Below, piece by piece: positions 36,528-46,296 of a stretch of DNA of 64,000 nt; positions within the stretch are counted from its first letter, which is position 1, and the number at the start of each line of letters is the position of its first letter. The stretch spans positions 62,001 to 126,000 of the forward strand of contig NZ_BNJG01000006.1 of the NCBI RefSeq assembly GCF_016587375.1, in the 5' to 3' direction. The translations under genes were made by a program, and so were the position numbers. The stretch is from Ktedonobacter robiniae (GTDB taxonomy: Bacteria; Chloroflexota; Ktedonobacteria; Ktedonobacterales; Ktedonobacteraceae). Below the pieces are notes generated by a model. That model did not search any database and was not told where the DNA came from. It saw only the letters and a program-made list of their open reading frames with translations.

Positions 36528-38024
36528 TCACATTTTTCCTAGTGCCAGCGCTAGTGTTTTTACCCCCGCGCGCAGTTCTTCTGGGGAAGCGCTCGCAAAA
36601 CCAAAAAGAAGACCGTCACGTTGAAAGGGGCGCTGGCTGGGTTGTGAAAGAGGCAGAAGGTGCAGGCCATGCGCTGAAGCTTGCTGGACGACTCTCTGGG
36701 CGCTCATCCCTTCAGGGAGCCAAGCGACCAAGTGCATGCCTGCTTCTGGTACGATGATATCTAACATCTCGCCGAATTCCTGTGTAAGTGCCTCTATGAG
36801 AGCATTCCGACGTTCTCTGTACAGCCCACGCATTTTTCGCAAGTGTCGCGCAAAATGACCCTCAGCAATAAAGTCGGCCAGGGCCAATTGCTCGAGGAGT
36901 GGGAGGTGCCTATCGATAATGCGGCGCGTTGCGATCAAGCCCTTGAGCAGCTCGGTGGGGATGACCAGATAACCCAGGCGCAATGAGGGAAAGAGCACTT
37001 TGCTAAAGGTTCCAATATAGATCACGCGTCTGGCGTTATCCAGCCCTTGCAGCGCCTCCAGCGGTCGTCCACTAAAGCGATACTCACTATCATAATCATC
37101 CTCGATGATCCAGGCTTGGGTCTCTCTCGCCCATTCTAACAGCGCGAGCCGTCGGCTGAGACTCATGGTGACTCCTGTCGGGAACTGATGCGAAGGGGTA
37201 ACGATAGCCAGCTGTGCCTTTGGGCAAAGCTGTCGTCCGCTTTCAACATCGATCCCCTCCCGATCTACTGGCACGGGGACCAGTTTTGCCCCGGCGACCA
37301 GCAGTGCTCCACGTGCTCCTTCATACCCAGGATCTTCGACCCAGGCCAGATCACCAGGATCAAGCAAGGCGCGCGCGACCAGGTCGAGTGCTCCCTGTGC
37401 TCCAGCGGTGAGGATGATCTGTTCAGGCGAGCAGTGGACGCCGCGTGTAATACCGATGTGCGCGGCGATAGCCTCGCGCAGCGGGGCGTAGCCTTGCGCG
37501 TCCTGGTAGCATGAGACGGCTTGCAGTGAGTGGCGCGTATGTTTTGCGACCAATCTGGCCCAGACCTCGTACGGAAAGGCTGCCACATCTGGCTGGCCGG
37601 AGCGGAACGCGCTTGTGCTTTGGTTGGCCCGGTCGGTAAAGAATTCTTCTGAAGAAGACTCCTTGATGAGCAATTGGCCGCGCCGGGCAAGCACTGCTTG
37701 AGGCGTTTCTGAGCTATCCGTTGTGTGCTGATCTCCTCTAAACGACTGCTCTGATTGCAGATGGGCGACCCGCGTACCATCTCCCACCCTGCTCTCGATA
37801 TATCCTTCCAGTAGCAACATCTCGTAGGCAAGAGCGGTGGTGTTGCGTGATACCCCCAGTTCACTCGAAAGCACGCGCGTCGAAGGCAGGCGCGTACCGG
37901 CCTCTAATTGTCCTGTGAGAATCTCCGAGCGCAATCGCTCGTAAAGCTGTTTGTACAACGAAATTGACGCGTTCTGGTCAAGAGAGATTTCTAGCCTTTT
38001 GCCAGGTAGTGCTCTTTTAGACAT
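36528..38024 (-). CDS. MocR-type (GntR-HTH + aminotransferase) transcriptional regulator
   Basis: The protein of about 498 residues starts MSKRALPGKRLEISLDQNAS, with AAGGAGAGC upstream, and not at the longer frame start at 38162. A GntR winged HTH (SLYKQLYERLRSEILTGQLE, LPSTRVLSSELGVSRNTTAL) is followed by a PLP aminotransferase-like domain with PLP-binding lysine in YIGTFSKVLFPSLRLG and the substrate arginine region. PdxR-like members sense PLP or amino compounds. Paired 24-bp-spaced repeats just upstream (38073-38110) are its likely operator. Confidence 0.9.
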   Translation of the reverse strand: MSKRALPGKRLEISLDQNASISLYKQLYERLRSEILTGQLEAGTRLPSTRVLSSELGVSRNTTALAYEMLLLEGYIESRVGDGTRVAHLQSEQSFRGDQHTTDSSETPQAVLARRGQLLIKESSSEEFFTDRANQSTSAFRSGQPDVAAFPYEVWARLVAKHTRHSLQAVSCYQDAQGYAPLREAIAAHIGITRGVHCSPEQIILTAGAQGALDLVARALLDPGDLAWVEDPGYEGARGALLVAGAKLVPVPVDREGIDVESGRQLCPKAQLAIVTPSHQFPTGVTMSLSRRLALLEWARETQAWIIEDDYDSEYRFSGRPLEALQGLDNARRVIYIGTFSKVLFPSLRLGYLVIPTELLKGLIATRRIIDRHLPLLEQLALADFIAEGHFARHLRKMRGLYRERRNALIEALTQEFGEMLDIIVPEAGMHLVAWLPEGMSAQRVVQQASAHGLHLLPLSQPSQRPFQRDGLLFGFASASPEELRAGVKTLALALGKM

Positions 38025-38072
38025 ACTGTATCTGCTCTCCTTAAAGCCCCTGTATGAATCAACATCTTTCTT

Positions 38073-38110
38073 AAATGGCCTCTTTCTTCTACCTGAAAAT
38101 GGCCCTTTGA
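38073..38110 (+). promoter_or_regulatory. Presumed MocR operator module 1
   Basis: AAATGGCCTCTTTC (38073) and AAATGGCCCTTTGA (38097) are direct repeats 24 bp apart, about 50 bp upstream of the mocR start. The second repeat overlaps TTGAAC, followed after 17 bp by ATACTT, a plausible promoter reading plus towards the MDR relic. Direct-repeat operators are usual for MocR regulators. Confidence 0.65.
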
Positions 38111-38192
38111 ACAGATCCTTTATCAGAGTATACTTCTTGGTGTTAGTAAAAGACAAAAGCACGAACGCTGCATTGCAGAAAGGAGACCATCA

Positions 38193-38318
38193 TTGGACCA
38201 TGGTCAGTTGACGGTTCACCTTGATCAGGTGTTTCCCCTCGCCATGGCCATGCAGGCTCATGAGCGACTGGAGACGCGGCACCATCAAGGAAAAATCGTG
38301 CTCAATGTACCAGGATGA
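38193..38318 (+). pseudogene. MDR oxidoreductase C-terminal relic
   Basis: A TTG-initiated frame with AAAGGAG upstream reads LDHGQLTVHLDQVFPLAMAM, then QAHERLETRHHQGKIVLNVP and stops. The segment FPLAxAxQAHERLExRHHxGKIVL is the standard C-terminus of zinc-binding dehydrogenase family proteins. Nearly all of the gene is deleted, but its promoter and start region remain, divergent from mocR, which suggests that it was the regulator's target. Confidence 0.65.
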
Positions 38319-38355
38319 AGACCCTCTATGGTCAAGTCCTAAAAAACCATGAGGA

Positions 38356-38518
38356 GGTATTGTCAACGCAAGGGCAATTATTGAGTTTATCGCCAGAAAT
38401 TCTGGAGAGAAGTGGGCGCCGGCCCAAAATCTTCTCGGAAGAAAGCCCTCTGAAAGACCTCACATGAAGGTTCAGTGGTGAAAGCTCATCAAGAGAAAAA
38501 TGTACGTTGACAATACCC
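38356..38518. mobile_element. MITE with GGTATTGTCAAC ends, copy 2
   Basis: GGTATTGTCAACG at 38356 and CGTTGACAATACC at 38518 are perfect inverted ends around 163 bp that are otherwise very close to the MITE at 4312 on the opposite strand. Confidence 0.75.
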
Positions 38519-38839
38519 GCGGTTGTCACCTGGGGAGAATGACTCAGGAAGAGATCCTCAGCCAAGAAGCATTACGCCATCCTATCTCCTCCTCCGTTGT
38601 AAATAAGCGCTGCAACGGATAGCCATAAAAGCCGCCCCTGAAAGGGCCCGGGGCAGATGCTCATTGCTCCTGGCCTCTCCGGGAAACGCACGTATTGCAT
38701 ACACACACTTTTTCATAGCTTGTTCCAACCGATGTGACAGAAGAGGGATCATCTCCATTGCATAATATTTCTTGAGGTTCAAAGCGGGAAAACATCGTTG
38801 CCACCAGGGATGGGGAGACGTGAAAGGGAGAGAGACAGT
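38519..38839. repeat. Downstream arm of the inverted duplication (partner 3714-4311)
   Basis: This kinase leader matches the region upstream of the decayed kinase at 1165-3713, with one deletion relative to it. It ends in GGGAGAGAGACAGT before the kinase ATG; the same word precedes the third kinase at 42501. Confidence 0.8.
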
Positions 38840-41116
38840 ATGATGTTCAATCCACAAAGCAGCGAGTCAAGCCTGCCCACATCGCGTGACACGCTCCTCA
38901 GCACGCTTGAGACGCTTCCTGATGCGTTGTTTGTCGTCGATGACGCCACAACGATTGTGTATGCCAATGCCAGCGCGCAGACCATGCTCGGCACCACACA
39001 AGAGGCGCTTGTTGGAAACAGCTTCTGGTGCCTCGCTCCTCACCTGGTGAGCACAACGCTCTACCAGGCGGTGCTCAAGGCCAGACAGACGCGGAAACTG
39101 ACCGACGTGGACTATCGTTCCCCGGTGACCCAGACCTGGTTTCATGCACAGATCTCGCCCACCGGAGTGGGCCTCGCGGTCTTGTTCCAGGAAAACACAG
39201 AACCAACGCAGTGCCAGGACGCCCTTCGCCAAAGTGAACAGCGGTATCGGGATCTCCTGGAGCACAGTGCTGAGCGGGTCGCGATGTTGACACCGGAGGG
39301 ACTGATCCTGGAGATCAGTCAGCGTCCCTTGACGGACGCACAGGTCCAGCTCGAGGAGGTGATTGGCAAACCGCTCACCGCTGTTCCCTGGTGGTCGTCT
39401 GTCCCGCATGCCCAAAGGCAATTAGGTGCGGCGATCGAACAGGCCAGACAGGGAGAGACGGTACGTTTTGAAGCCCGCATATACCCACACCCAGAAAGGT
39501 ATATCGACCTTGCGTTGACGCTGACGCCCCAATGTGCGGCGAATCAGCAGGTCGAGTATCTGATCTGTACGGGATTCGATATTACCCGGTACAAGCACGT
39601 GGAAGTGGAACTTCGTACTGTGCTCGATACCGTGCCCCAATTTGTCTGGATCAGGCGGCCTGATGGTTCCATCGCCTACTGTAATCGACGCTCGCACGAC
39701 TACGCCCACGAGATGGCCGAGCAACCCCCAGAGGATGAATGGTTCCAGCACCTGCCTCCCACTGACCGGCTGTGCATCCAGGGCATGTGGCACACAGCCC
39801 CCCGAACAGACATCACGTCTGATGAAGCAGCCTCACTTCAGTTTGTGCATCCTGAGGATCGAGAACGGGTCCTGGCTCTTCAGCGCCAGGCATTAGAGAC
39901 AGGGGAACCCTATGAGTTTGAATATCGTCTCAGGGAGAGACAGCCGGGCGCCTATCGCTGGTTTTTATCACGGGGTGTGCCGCTGCGGAACGAGGAGAGG
40001 CAGGTCGTCCAATGGGTTGACACCTGCACCGATATTCAGAGGCAGAAACAAACCGAGGACGCCTTGCACCAGAGCCAGGAACGCGTGAACCATCTCATGA
40101 ATTCCAGCGTGATCGGGATCTTTTTCGCCGAAGGCGACGTGGTGGTGGAAGGGAACAACACCTTCCTGAGGATGACGGGCTATAACCGGGACGAGCTGTG
40201 CCGGCGGTGTATCAACTGGGGCAGTTTCACCCTGCCAACCTCGAAGCCCTCGCTGTTCCAGCAAGCGCACCAGGAACTGGTCGTGCAGCAAGATACCACG
40301 CCCTTTGAAGCCGAACTCGTGTGTAAGGATGGTAGCCGCCTGGACGTGCTCATGGGAGGAGTGGCCTTTCATGGGGAGGTGCTCCAGGGCATCGGCTTTG
40401 TGCTGGACAACTCAGCCCGCAAGGAGCTGGAGCAGCGCAAAGATCACTTTCTAGGGATGGTCAGCCATGAACTCAAGACACCGCTCACGTCCTTGAAGCT
40501 GCAAACGCAACTATTACGAAAGCAACTGGGAAAGCAAGGCATCGACAACGCGGATCCCGTTCTTTCCCGGATGGAGGCACAACTCAACATGGTTACCCGA
40601 TTGGTCGGAGAGTTGCTCGACCTCTCCAAAATTCAGGCTGGCACCCTGGAGTATGCCCAAGAAACGGTGAATCTGGACGACGTGCTCCAGGAGGTCGTTG
40701 AGATCGTGCAGCAGATGCAGACGACCCATACCATCGTCGTGCATCGTGCCGCGTCCCCCCCGCTTCTGGTCGGGGATAAGGACCGGCTCGAGCAAATGTT
40801 GCTGAACCTGATCAGCAACGCGATCAAATATTCCCCAGGAGCCAACACAATAGAGGTGGATATCAAGACATCCGAAAAGGCCGTGACGCTCAGCGTGCAT
40901 GATCAGGGTATCGGCATTCCACAAGAGCAGCGCGAGAAAATCTTTGAGCGCTTCTATCGGGCGGTTGCTCCACATCAGCGCGCCTTTCCAGGCCTCGGAA
41001 TGGGCTTGTATATTGTCGCGGAGATTGTGAAATACCATGGAGGATCCATCACGATGGAGAGCGAAATGGGAAAAGGATCGACTTTTCAGGTGACGCTTCC
41101 CCTGAAAAGAACATAA
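38840..41116 (+). CDS. Multi-PAS sensor histidine kinase
   Basis: The 758-residue protein starts MMFNPQSSESSLPTSRDTLL. Several PAS-like modules follow (about 12-120, 130-250, 255-420, 430-525), with no membrane helices, so it is a cytoplasmic sensor. The third module seems to be a fusion of two shortened ones around TAPRTDITSDEAASLQF. The H-box is SHELKTPLTSLKLQ, the N-box LISNAIKYSPG, the G1 box DQGIGIPQ and the G2 box GLGMGLYI. The receiver gene lies 9 bp downstream. It autophosphorylates on the H-box His and presumably passes phosphate to that receiver. Confidence 0.9.
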   Translation: MMFNPQSSESSLPTSRDTLLSTLETLPDALFVVDDATTIVYANASAQTMLGTTQEALVGNSFWCLAPHLVSTTLYQAVLKARQTRKLTDVDYRSPVTQTWFHAQISPTGVGLAVLFQENTEPTQCQDALRQSEQRYRDLLEHSAERVAMLTPEGLILEISQRPLTDAQVQLEEVIGKPLTAVPWWSSVPHAQRQLGAAIEQARQGETVRFEARIYPHPERYIDLALTLTPQCAANQQVEYLICTGFDITRYKHVEVELRTVLDTVPQFVWIRRPDGSIAYCNRRSHDYAHEMAEQPPEDEWFQHLPPTDRLCIQGMWHTAPRTDITSDEAASLQFVHPEDRERVLALQRQALETGEPYEFEYRLRERQPGAYRWFLSRGVPLRNEERQVVQWVDTCTDIQRQKQTEDALHQSQERVNHLMNSSVIGIFFAEGDVVVEGNNTFLRMTGYNRDELCRRCINWGSFTLPTSKPSLFQQAHQELVVQQDTTPFEAELVCKDGSRLDVLMGGVAFHGEVLQGIGFVLDNSARKELEQRKDHFLGMVSHELKTPLTSLKLQTQLLRKQLGKQGIDNADPVLSRMEAQLNMVTRLVGELLDLSKIQAGTLEYAQETVNLDDVLQEVVEIVQQMQTTHTIVVHRAASPPLLVGDKDRLEQMLLNLISNAIKYSPGANTIEVDIKTSEKAVTLSVHDQGIGIPQEQREKIFERFYRAVAPHQRAFPGLGMGLYIVAEIVKYHGGSITMESEMGKGSTFQVTLPLKRT

Positions 41117-41125
41117 GGAGCGCAC

Positions 41126-41521
41126 ATGTATACGTCCCAGCCACAAGCATGTAGTGATGTTATAGTTGTCAAGAGTATTCTCATTGTCGAAGATGATCCC
41201 ATCCTTGGCAATCTCCTGCTGGAAGTGCTCCAGGAGGAGGCAATCTATCAAGGGCATCTTGCTCCGAGCGGCGAGATGGCGCTGATTATGCTGCAAACGA
41301 TCACGCCTGATTTGTTTCTCCTAGACTATCATCTCCCTGGGATGAATGGGCTGGAACTCGCCGACCAGTTGCAGCGGAGAGAAGGAGGTGAGCACACACC
41401 CATCCTCCTGATGAGTGCCGATTTGCCACAAGAAAACGGCGCCCTGGATCATCTCAGAACGCTGCAAAAACCCTTTGATCTGGAGACGCTGCTGCAATTG
41501 ATCGCACATCTTCTTGCATGA
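41126..41521 (+). CDS. Single-domain response regulator (receiver)
   Basis: The 131-residue CheY-like protein has the acidic pocket VEDDP (residues 21-25), the phosphoacceptor Asp67 in LFLLDYHLPGMNG, and the conserved Lys in TLQKPFDLE. There is no output domain, so it probably works in a phosphorelay or through protein contacts. AAGGAG sits 7 nt before the ATG, and the gene is coupled to the kinase upstream. A close paralogue follows the next kinase at 45444. Confidence 0.92.
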   Translation: MYTSQPQACSDVIVVKSILIVEDDPILGNLLLEVLQEEAIYQGHLAPSGEMALIMLQTITPDLFLLDYHLPGMNGLELADQLQRREGGEHTPILLMSADLPQENGALDHLRTLQKPFDLETLLQLIAHLLA

Positions 41522-41582
41522 GAAGGACAAGAGTTTTTTAGCAGAAAGAGATGGTGATCATATCATCCCTTTCTGGTAAGGG

Positions 41583-41825
41583 ATGGTGATCCTTGCCGCC
41601 ATTCCCCTCATTGCAGGTGTATGGCTGCGTTACGTCGGCCTGCTTTGCCTGGTCTTGTGTACTGGAACACTGACCATTTTTGTGATTGCGCCAGCAGTGA
41701 CCGGATTTCCCGTGTTCACCCTGTATGGTGAGTTTCTCTTAAAGGATGTCTTGCTGGCTGCTGCCACCATGAGCATCATAGCGATGGATGCAGCCAAACA
41801 AGCACACAATAATGAGAGCAGTTGA
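41583..41825 (+). pseudogene. DUF417-like membrane protein fragment
   Basis: The 80-residue frame has two hydrophobic helices (VILAAIPLIAGVWLRYVGLL, LCLVLCTGTLTIFVIAPAVT) and GEFLLKDVLLAAATMSI, which resembles the C-terminal part of the DUF417/YkgB family (GxFLLKDLVLL). The N-terminal half is missing. It is probably a relic. Confidence 0.45.
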
Positions 41826-41949
41826 CTACCTAACGCTTTATAGATGAGGATGTACCCTCGGGCAATTCGTCTGCGCTCTCCCTGAAACTCATTGCTCCGC
41901 TGGATACGCCTCCTGATGCGCCGATCTTTCTAGATCAGAGAGCCATGAT

Positions 41950-42420
41950 CCAGTAGGTTAATACAAGAGCCGCCACCATGCTTGGGGCAAGCAAGCACGA
42001 ACTGCCTGGCAAGCTGTTTGGCAGTGTGCGCCACGCTCGAAGGATTCCCTGCAAAGATGCGCAGGGGACGATTCCGCATTGGATTTCACATGTACAGACA
42101 TCGATGTTTAAAGTGGACCGAACAGACTGAAGAGGCCCTGCGCCAGAGCCAGGAACGGGTGCGCACACTGATAAACGCAACGAGTATCGGGATCACCATT
42201 GGCGAAGACGATGTGATTGTGGAGGCCACTATGCCTTTTTACGCATGACCGGTTATCCCCGGGAAGATCTCTATCAACGAAAGATCAATTGGATGCAGGT
42301 GACCCCTCCAGAATACAAAGCCTCTACCGAGCAGGCACATGAGGGACTCGCACGGCCCTGCTCGATGATCCCTTGTACTCGATAATTCTGCCCACAAAGA
42401 GAAGGTAGGTCGACAACCAC
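41950..42420 (+). pseudogene. Fragments of a fourth PAS kinase
   Basis: Broken frames hold TEEALRQSQERVRTLINATS, SIGITIGEDDVIVEA and then, after a frame change, FLRMTGYPREDLYQRKINWM and VTPPEYKASTEQAHEGLA. These match the last PAS segment of the neighbouring kinases (EEALRQSQERAN...FLRMTGYTREDL). It lies directly upstream of the intact kinase at 42501. Confidence 0.75.
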
Positions 42421-42500
42421 CATACAACAATACAGCTCGATGTCAGAGGCGAAAAACCTCTTCACCGAGACATGGGCCATATGAAAGGGAGAGAGACAGT

Positions 42501-45434
42501 ATGATGTTCAACCCACAAAGCAGCGAGTCAGGCCTGCTCACATCGCGTGACACGCTCCTCAGTACGCTTGAGACGCTTCCTGATGCGTTGTTTGTCGTCG
42601 ATGACGCCACAACGATTGTGTATGCCAATGCCAGCGCGCAGACCATGCTCGGCGCATCACGAGAGCAATTCCTGGGGAACCCCTTCTGGCGCAGTGCTCC
42701 ACAACTCGTGAGCCCCTCACTCTATCAGGCAGTGCTCAAGACCAGGCAGACCCGAGAGCCGACCGAAGTGGAGTATTGGTCTCCCATAACCCTGACCAGG
42801 CTGCACGTGCAGCTCGCTCCGACCATGGGGGGACTCACCTTGCAGTTCCACGAAGTGAGAACATCAACGCGACGCCAGGAGATGGTTCCCCTCAGCGAAC
42901 AGCTCTACGCTGATGTCCTGGAGACTATCTCTGACCGGCTCGTGATCTTGACCCCTGATGGGATGGTCCTGGCCATCAGTCAGCGCCCCTTAGAGGACGC
43001 ACACCTCCGGCGAGAGGAAGTGATCGGGAAACCGTTCACCGACACTCCCTGGTGGTCGTATGCTCCACCTGTCCAGCAGCAATTACGCGCAGCGATTGAA
43101 CAAGCCAGTCGGAGAGAAATCGTGCACTTTGAGACCAGGATACGCCCACAAGAGGGGTGGTATCTGGATCTTGCGGTGACGATGACCCCGCATCTGAATG
43201 CTGACAGACAGGTCGAGTACCTCATCTATACCGGGCTGGATATCACCGCGCGCAAACGAGCCGAAGAAGGACTCCGTGTCCTGATCGATACCATCCCCCA
43301 ATTCGTCTGGATCATGCGCCCCGATGGCTCGTGTGAATACTGTAACCAACGCTGGTGTGGCTCTACCAATATGACTTCTGAACAAGCTCAAGGGGATGGT
43401 TGGCTCCAGGCCATCCACCCCCTTGACCAACAACGTGTCCTGGAGAGGTGGCAGTGTGCCGTCCAGACCGGCAGGCCCTATGAAGCGGAACAGCGCCTGC
43501 GCCATGGCACGACCGGGGAGTATCGCTGGTTCCTTGTTAGAGGAGCGCCACACAGGGATGATCAGGGCACGATCCTGAAATGGTTTGGGACTGCTACCGA
43601 CATTGACGAGCAGAAACAGGCTGAACAGAGAATCAAAGCCAGTGAGCAGAACTGGCGAGTGCTGGCTGAAACACTGCCGCAACTGGTGTGGACAACGCAG
43701 CCCGATGGCCGTGTTGACTACTGTAATCAGCGCTACTGTGACCTGACGCAGGCCGATTTCGAGCAGATACGGGACTATGGATGGCGTCAATTCCTGCATC
43801 CCGAAGATGCCGAGCACACGCTTGCGCTTCGGCAGCAATCCCTTGCCACCGGTGAACTCTTTGAGAACGAATGTCGTATCAGAGATGGGCGAACTGGAGA
43901 GTATCGCTGGTTTTTAGCCCGCGCGCTGCCGGTGCGCGATGCAACCGGTCAGATCCTCAAATGGTTTGGCACCTGCACTGACATCGAGGAGCAGAAACAG
44001 GCTGAGCAGCAGCTCAAAACCAGTGAGCAGAACTTTCGCACGCTCGCCGAAATGGTGCCGCAACTGGTGTGGACCATGTGGCCCGACGGCCGTCTAGACT
44101 ACACGAATCAGCGTTATCGCGACGTAACGCAGGCCAATCTTACCCTCGAAGGAGACGATATATGGCGTCAGTTCGTGCATCCAGAGGACATTGAGCGGAC
44201 ACTGGCGATCCGGCACCAATTACTCAGAATAGGGGAAATCTACGAGAACGAATATCGTCTTAAGGATGGACGGACTGGAGAGTACCGCTGGTATTTAACC
44301 CGTGCGCTCCCAGTCCGCGATGAAGCGGGTCAGATCATCAAGTGGTTCGGCACCAGCACTGATATTGATGACCAGAAACGCATCGAGGAGGCCCTGCGTC
44401 AAAGCCAGGAGCGCGCGAATGCCCTGATGAACTCCAACATTATCGGGATCAATATCATCGAAGGTGAGCAGATCGTGGATGCCAACGACACCTATCTGCG
44501 CATGACCGGTTATACCCGCGAAGACCTGCGCGCCGGGAACATGAACTGGATGCAGATGACGCCGTCAGAGTATCTGGATCGGACCTTCGAGGCTCATCAG
44601 GAACTTGATGCCCAGCAGTCGCTGACGCCCTATGAGAAAGAATACGTGTGTAAAGACGGCAGTCGCCTTCCAGTGGTTGTGGGCGCGGTCCTCTTACAGC
44701 ATCAGCCACGCCAGGCGATCGCCTTTGTGCTGGATAACTCGGCCCGCAAGGAACTCGAACAACGCAAAGATGACTTTATCAGCATGGCCAGCCATGAACT
44801 GAGGAACCCACTTACGGCTCTGAAACTGCACACTACCTTGCTGCACCGGCAACTGACGAAGCAAGGCCTCCAGGCTTCGGCGCTTTCCAGCATGCAAACC
44901 CAGATCAACAAACTCACCCGGCTGGTGGAAGACTTGCTGGATGTCTCCAAAATCCAGGCGGGCAGGCTCGAGTATCGGCAGGAATCGGTGGATCTCGATG
45001 CCTTGCTGCGGGAGATCGTCGACACCATGCAGCAAACCAACCCGAGCCATACCATCCTGGTGCGGGGTACCGTGCAAGCCATCCTGCTTGGGGATCAAGA
45101 CCGGCTGGGACAGGTCTTCACCAACCTGCTCAGCAATGCTATCAAGTATGCTCCCGGCGCAGAGACCGTCGAGGTGGATCTCTCCGCTTCCGAAGAGACG
45201 ATCACGATCCGAATACGCGATCATGGCCTGGGCATCCCACGCGAGCAGCGCGACAAGATTTTTGACCGCTTCTATCGCGTCACTGATCCCAAGCAGAAAG
45301 CAATCCCCGGCCTGGGCATGGGGTTATACATTGTCGCGGAGATTGTGAAACACCATGGGGGAACGATCACCGTCGAAAGCGAACCAGGAAAAGGATCGAC
45401 CTTTCAGGTGACGCTTCCCCACCAAAGAACATGA
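42501..45434 (+). CDS. Six-PAS sensor histidine kinase
   Basis: The 977-residue protein starts MMFNPQSSESGLLTSRDTLL. About six PAS/PAC modules follow; modules 3-5 are near-repeats with QLVWTxxPDGRxDYxNQRY, GEYRWFLARALPVRD and ILKWFGTCTDIEEQKQAEQ. The H-box is SHELRNPLTALKLH (near 757), the N-box LLSNAIKYAPG, G1 RDHGLGIP and G2 GLGMGLYI. There are no membrane segments. A receiver gene starts 9 bp downstream. The strong internal repetition suggests growth by PAS duplication and recombination with its paralogues in this window. Confidence 0.92.
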   Translation: MMFNPQSSESGLLTSRDTLLSTLETLPDALFVVDDATTIVYANASAQTMLGASREQFLGNPFWRSAPQLVSPSLYQAVLKTRQTREPTEVEYWSPITLTRLHVQLAPTMGGLTLQFHEVRTSTRRQEMVPLSEQLYADVLETISDRLVILTPDGMVLAISQRPLEDAHLRREEVIGKPFTDTPWWSYAPPVQQQLRAAIEQASRREIVHFETRIRPQEGWYLDLAVTMTPHLNADRQVEYLIYTGLDITARKRAEEGLRVLIDTIPQFVWIMRPDGSCEYCNQRWCGSTNMTSEQAQGDGWLQAIHPLDQQRVLERWQCAVQTGRPYEAEQRLRHGTTGEYRWFLVRGAPHRDDQGTILKWFGTATDIDEQKQAEQRIKASEQNWRVLAETLPQLVWTTQPDGRVDYCNQRYCDLTQADFEQIRDYGWRQFLHPEDAEHTLALRQQSLATGELFENECRIRDGRTGEYRWFLARALPVRDATGQILKWFGTCTDIEEQKQAEQQLKTSEQNFRTLAEMVPQLVWTMWPDGRLDYTNQRYRDVTQANLTLEGDDIWRQFVHPEDIERTLAIRHQLLRIGEIYENEYRLKDGRTGEYRWYLTRALPVRDEAGQIIKWFGTSTDIDDQKRIEEALRQSQERANALMNSNIIGINIIEGEQIVDANDTYLRMTGYTREDLRAGNMNWMQMTPSEYLDRTFEAHQELDAQQSLTPYEKEYVCKDGSRLPVVVGAVLLQHQPRQAIAFVLDNSARKELEQRKDDFISMASHELRNPLTALKLHTTLLHRQLTKQGLQASALSSMQTQINKLTRLVEDLLDVSKIQAGRLEYRQESVDLDALLREIVDTMQQTNPSHTILVRGTVQAILLGDQDRLGQVFTNLLSNAIKYAPGAETVEVDLSASEETITIRIRDHGLGIPREQRDKIFDRFYRVTDPKQKAIPGLGMGLYIVAEIVKHHGGTITVESEPGKGSTFQVTLPHQRT

Positions 45435-45443
45435 GGAACGCAC

Positions 45444-45842
45444 ATGGAGACTTCCCAACAAAAAGGATGCAGCGAGGGTGGCATTGTCAAGAGTATTCTC
45501 ATTGTCGAAGATGATCCCGTTCTTGGGAACCTGCTGCTGGAAACGTTCCAGGATGAGACGACCTATCAAGGCTATCTTGCGTCAAGTGGCGAGAGCGCGC
45601 TGAATATGCTCTCAACCATCACGCCTGCATTGTTTCTGTTCGACTACCATCTCCCTGGGATGAATGGGCTGGAACTCGCTGACCACCTGCGTCGCCGAGA
45701 AAGGGGGAAGCAGTGCCCCATCCTCCTGATGAGTGCTGATTTGCCACAAGGAAACGGTGCCCTGGATCACCTCAGAACACTACAGAAACCCTTTGACCTG
45801 GAGGCACTGTTACAACTGATCGCAGAACTGCTTGCACCATAA
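45444..45842 (+). CDS. Single-domain response regulator (receiver)
   Basis: The 132-residue protein METSQQKGCSEGGIVKSILI has VEDDP at residues 21-25, the phosphoacceptor Asp67 in LFLFDYHLPGMNG and the conserved Lys in TLQKPFDLE. It is close to the receiver at 41126. It is the likely partner of the six-PAS kinase directly upstream. Confidence 0.92.
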   Translation: METSQQKGCSEGGIVKSILIVEDDPVLGNLLLETFQDETTYQGYLASSGESALNMLSTITPALFLFDYHLPGMNGLELADHLRRRERGKQCPILLMSADLPQGNGALDHLRTLQKPFDLEALLQLIAELLAP

Positions 45843-45868
45843 GGAGAAATGGTTTTCTAAAATATGGT

Positions 45869-45971
45869 CCAGAGACTGTCATGCTCTCCTGGTATGAGTA
45901 TGACAGTCTCTAGGGATGCAGAAAACCAGAACAACATACTTGATGCATTCATTTTGTTCTGGTTTTCTGCA
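45869..45971. terminator. Tandem stem-loops after the second kinase-receiver operon
   Basis: Hairpin 1 pairs AGAGACTGTCAT (45869) with ATGACAGTCTCT (45911). Hairpin 2 pairs GGATGCAGAAAACCAGAACA (45914) with its exact complement ending at 45971, a 21-bp perfect stem with a 17-nt loop. No long T run follows. They probably terminate transcription of the receiver gene or stabilise its mRNA. Confidence 0.65.
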
Positions 45972-46296
45972 TCCCCCTTTGAGCACCTGTACACTTCCTA
46001 TTGTAGTGACAATACCCCCTCTCAATGGTTTGGTAGATGCAAAGGGCTTATTGATGAGTTCGCGACGTTCTTCTGGAGGACACAAGAAATATCACCTTTC
46101 GCTTGCTTCCTCCAAAATGCACCGCACACTCCAGTACAAACTCAACTTCACTCCAATGCAAACTCAGCATCACTCCAGTGCAAACTCAGCATCCCTTTGA
46201 AAAAGCCCAGGTTTTTCCATCCAGCGCTGAACCATAGACGATGGATGCCACCTGGTAGACCTCCCTGCGCATGCCCCCAATGATCTCAACCGTGCG

